A stretch of 7,048 nucleotides of DNA from assembly GCA_937888925.1 (NCBI GenBank), contig CALARM010001136.1:1-7048 (forward strand), written 5' to 3'. The DNA comes from an uncultured Synergistia bacterium (lineage in GTDB: Bacteria; Eremiobacterota; SpSt-956; JAKJGF01). Positions 6,975-7,048 of this stretch are shown piece after piece (within the stretch, counting starts at the first letter, position 1; every line of letters starts with the position of its first letter). The notes beneath the pieces are model-generated. The model was given only the letters and a program-made list of their open reading frames with translations. It did no database searches and had not been told where the DNA came from. Position numbers and translations under genes: made by a program.

Positions 6975-7046
6975 TTATCTTATATGCCATTCTTCATCAA
7001 GTATGGCATATATACACTCGTCAAGCCATTCTCCATCTATAAAAAG
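6975..7046 (-). CDS. Possible C-terminal end of a minus-strand gene entering from the right edge
   Basis: Reading the minus strand from the right edge gives LFIDGEWLDECIYAILDEEWHIR followed by two TAA stops (6975-6977 and 6972-6974). The composition, rich in Asp, Glu and Trp and ending in tandem stops, looks like the end of a real protein that would converge with the sensor gene. I do not recognise a family. A 10-bp inverted repeat (6981-6990 with 7003-7012) lies within these codons, which may mean the stretch is structured non-coding DNA instead. Only 24 codons are visible. Confidence 0.4.
   Translation of the reverse strand, partial: LFIDGEWLDECIYAILDEEWHIR
6981..7012. repeat. Perfect 10-bp inverted repeat near the right edge
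   Basis: TATATGCCAT (6981-6990) and ATGGCATATA (7003-7012) are exact reverse complements separated by 12 bases. No T-run follows on either strand. It overlaps the possible minus-strand C-terminus, where it would encode parts of IYAI and EWHI. Confidence 0.6.
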
Positions 7047-7048
7047 GT

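Noticed and set aside
6904..7048. Plus-strand open frame starting with ATG just after the sensor gene, open to the right edge
   Set aside because: Its Ser/His-rich translation runs through the heptamer hairpin and is the antisense image of the acidic minus-strand frame; no ribosome binding site of its own.

Overview
The window is AT-rich DNA with bacterial gene structure: clear GGAGG-type ribosome binding sites, ATG/GTG starts, TGA and TAA stops, TGG for Trp, short intergenic gaps and Sec-type signal peptides. It looks like a low-GC bacterium that exports proteins and carries an ordinary genetic code. I cannot assign a phylum. No tRNA, rRNA or CRISPR array is visible.

Layout. Bases 1-4810 hold a two-gene minus-strand operon. 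The upstream gene (2612-4810) encodes an exported PQQ-like beta-propeller protein with about eleven blade motifs and a small N-terminal beta-rich domain. Fifty-one bases downstream, a second gene (2560 to beyond base 1) encodes an exported TPR-CHAT protein. CHAT is a caspase/separase-type peptidase fold, and both expected catalytic residues (His770, Cys817) are present. The gene runs off the left edge. A probable promoter for the pair lies just upstream, at about 4847-4880. Bases 4919-5596 (+) are the C-terminal half of a DDE transposase, a 5'-truncated insertion-sequence remnant. Bases 5813-6901 (+) encode a membrane sensor with two transmembrane segments, an extracytoplasmic dCache-like domain and a HAMP domain, but no output domain. 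The right edge may carry the last codons of another minus-strand gene.

Three intergenic places carry short repeats with a 7-base period built on GTGAnnn/TCACnnn: 2583-2631 between the two operon genes, 5715-5764 before the sensor gene and 6913-6961 after it. The last two form inverted-repeat hairpins that bracket the sensor gene. The first overlaps the end of the propeller gene and supplies its last codons and stop codon.

How the genes may work together. The propeller and TPR-CHAT proteins are probably co-transcribed and both appear to be exported, so the simplest reading is an envelope or extracellular module in which the propeller is partner, regulator or substrate of a CHAT peptidase. That pairing is inferred from order and signal peptides only. 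Nothing in the sequence links the sensor gene functionally to the operon; the transposase remnant separates them.
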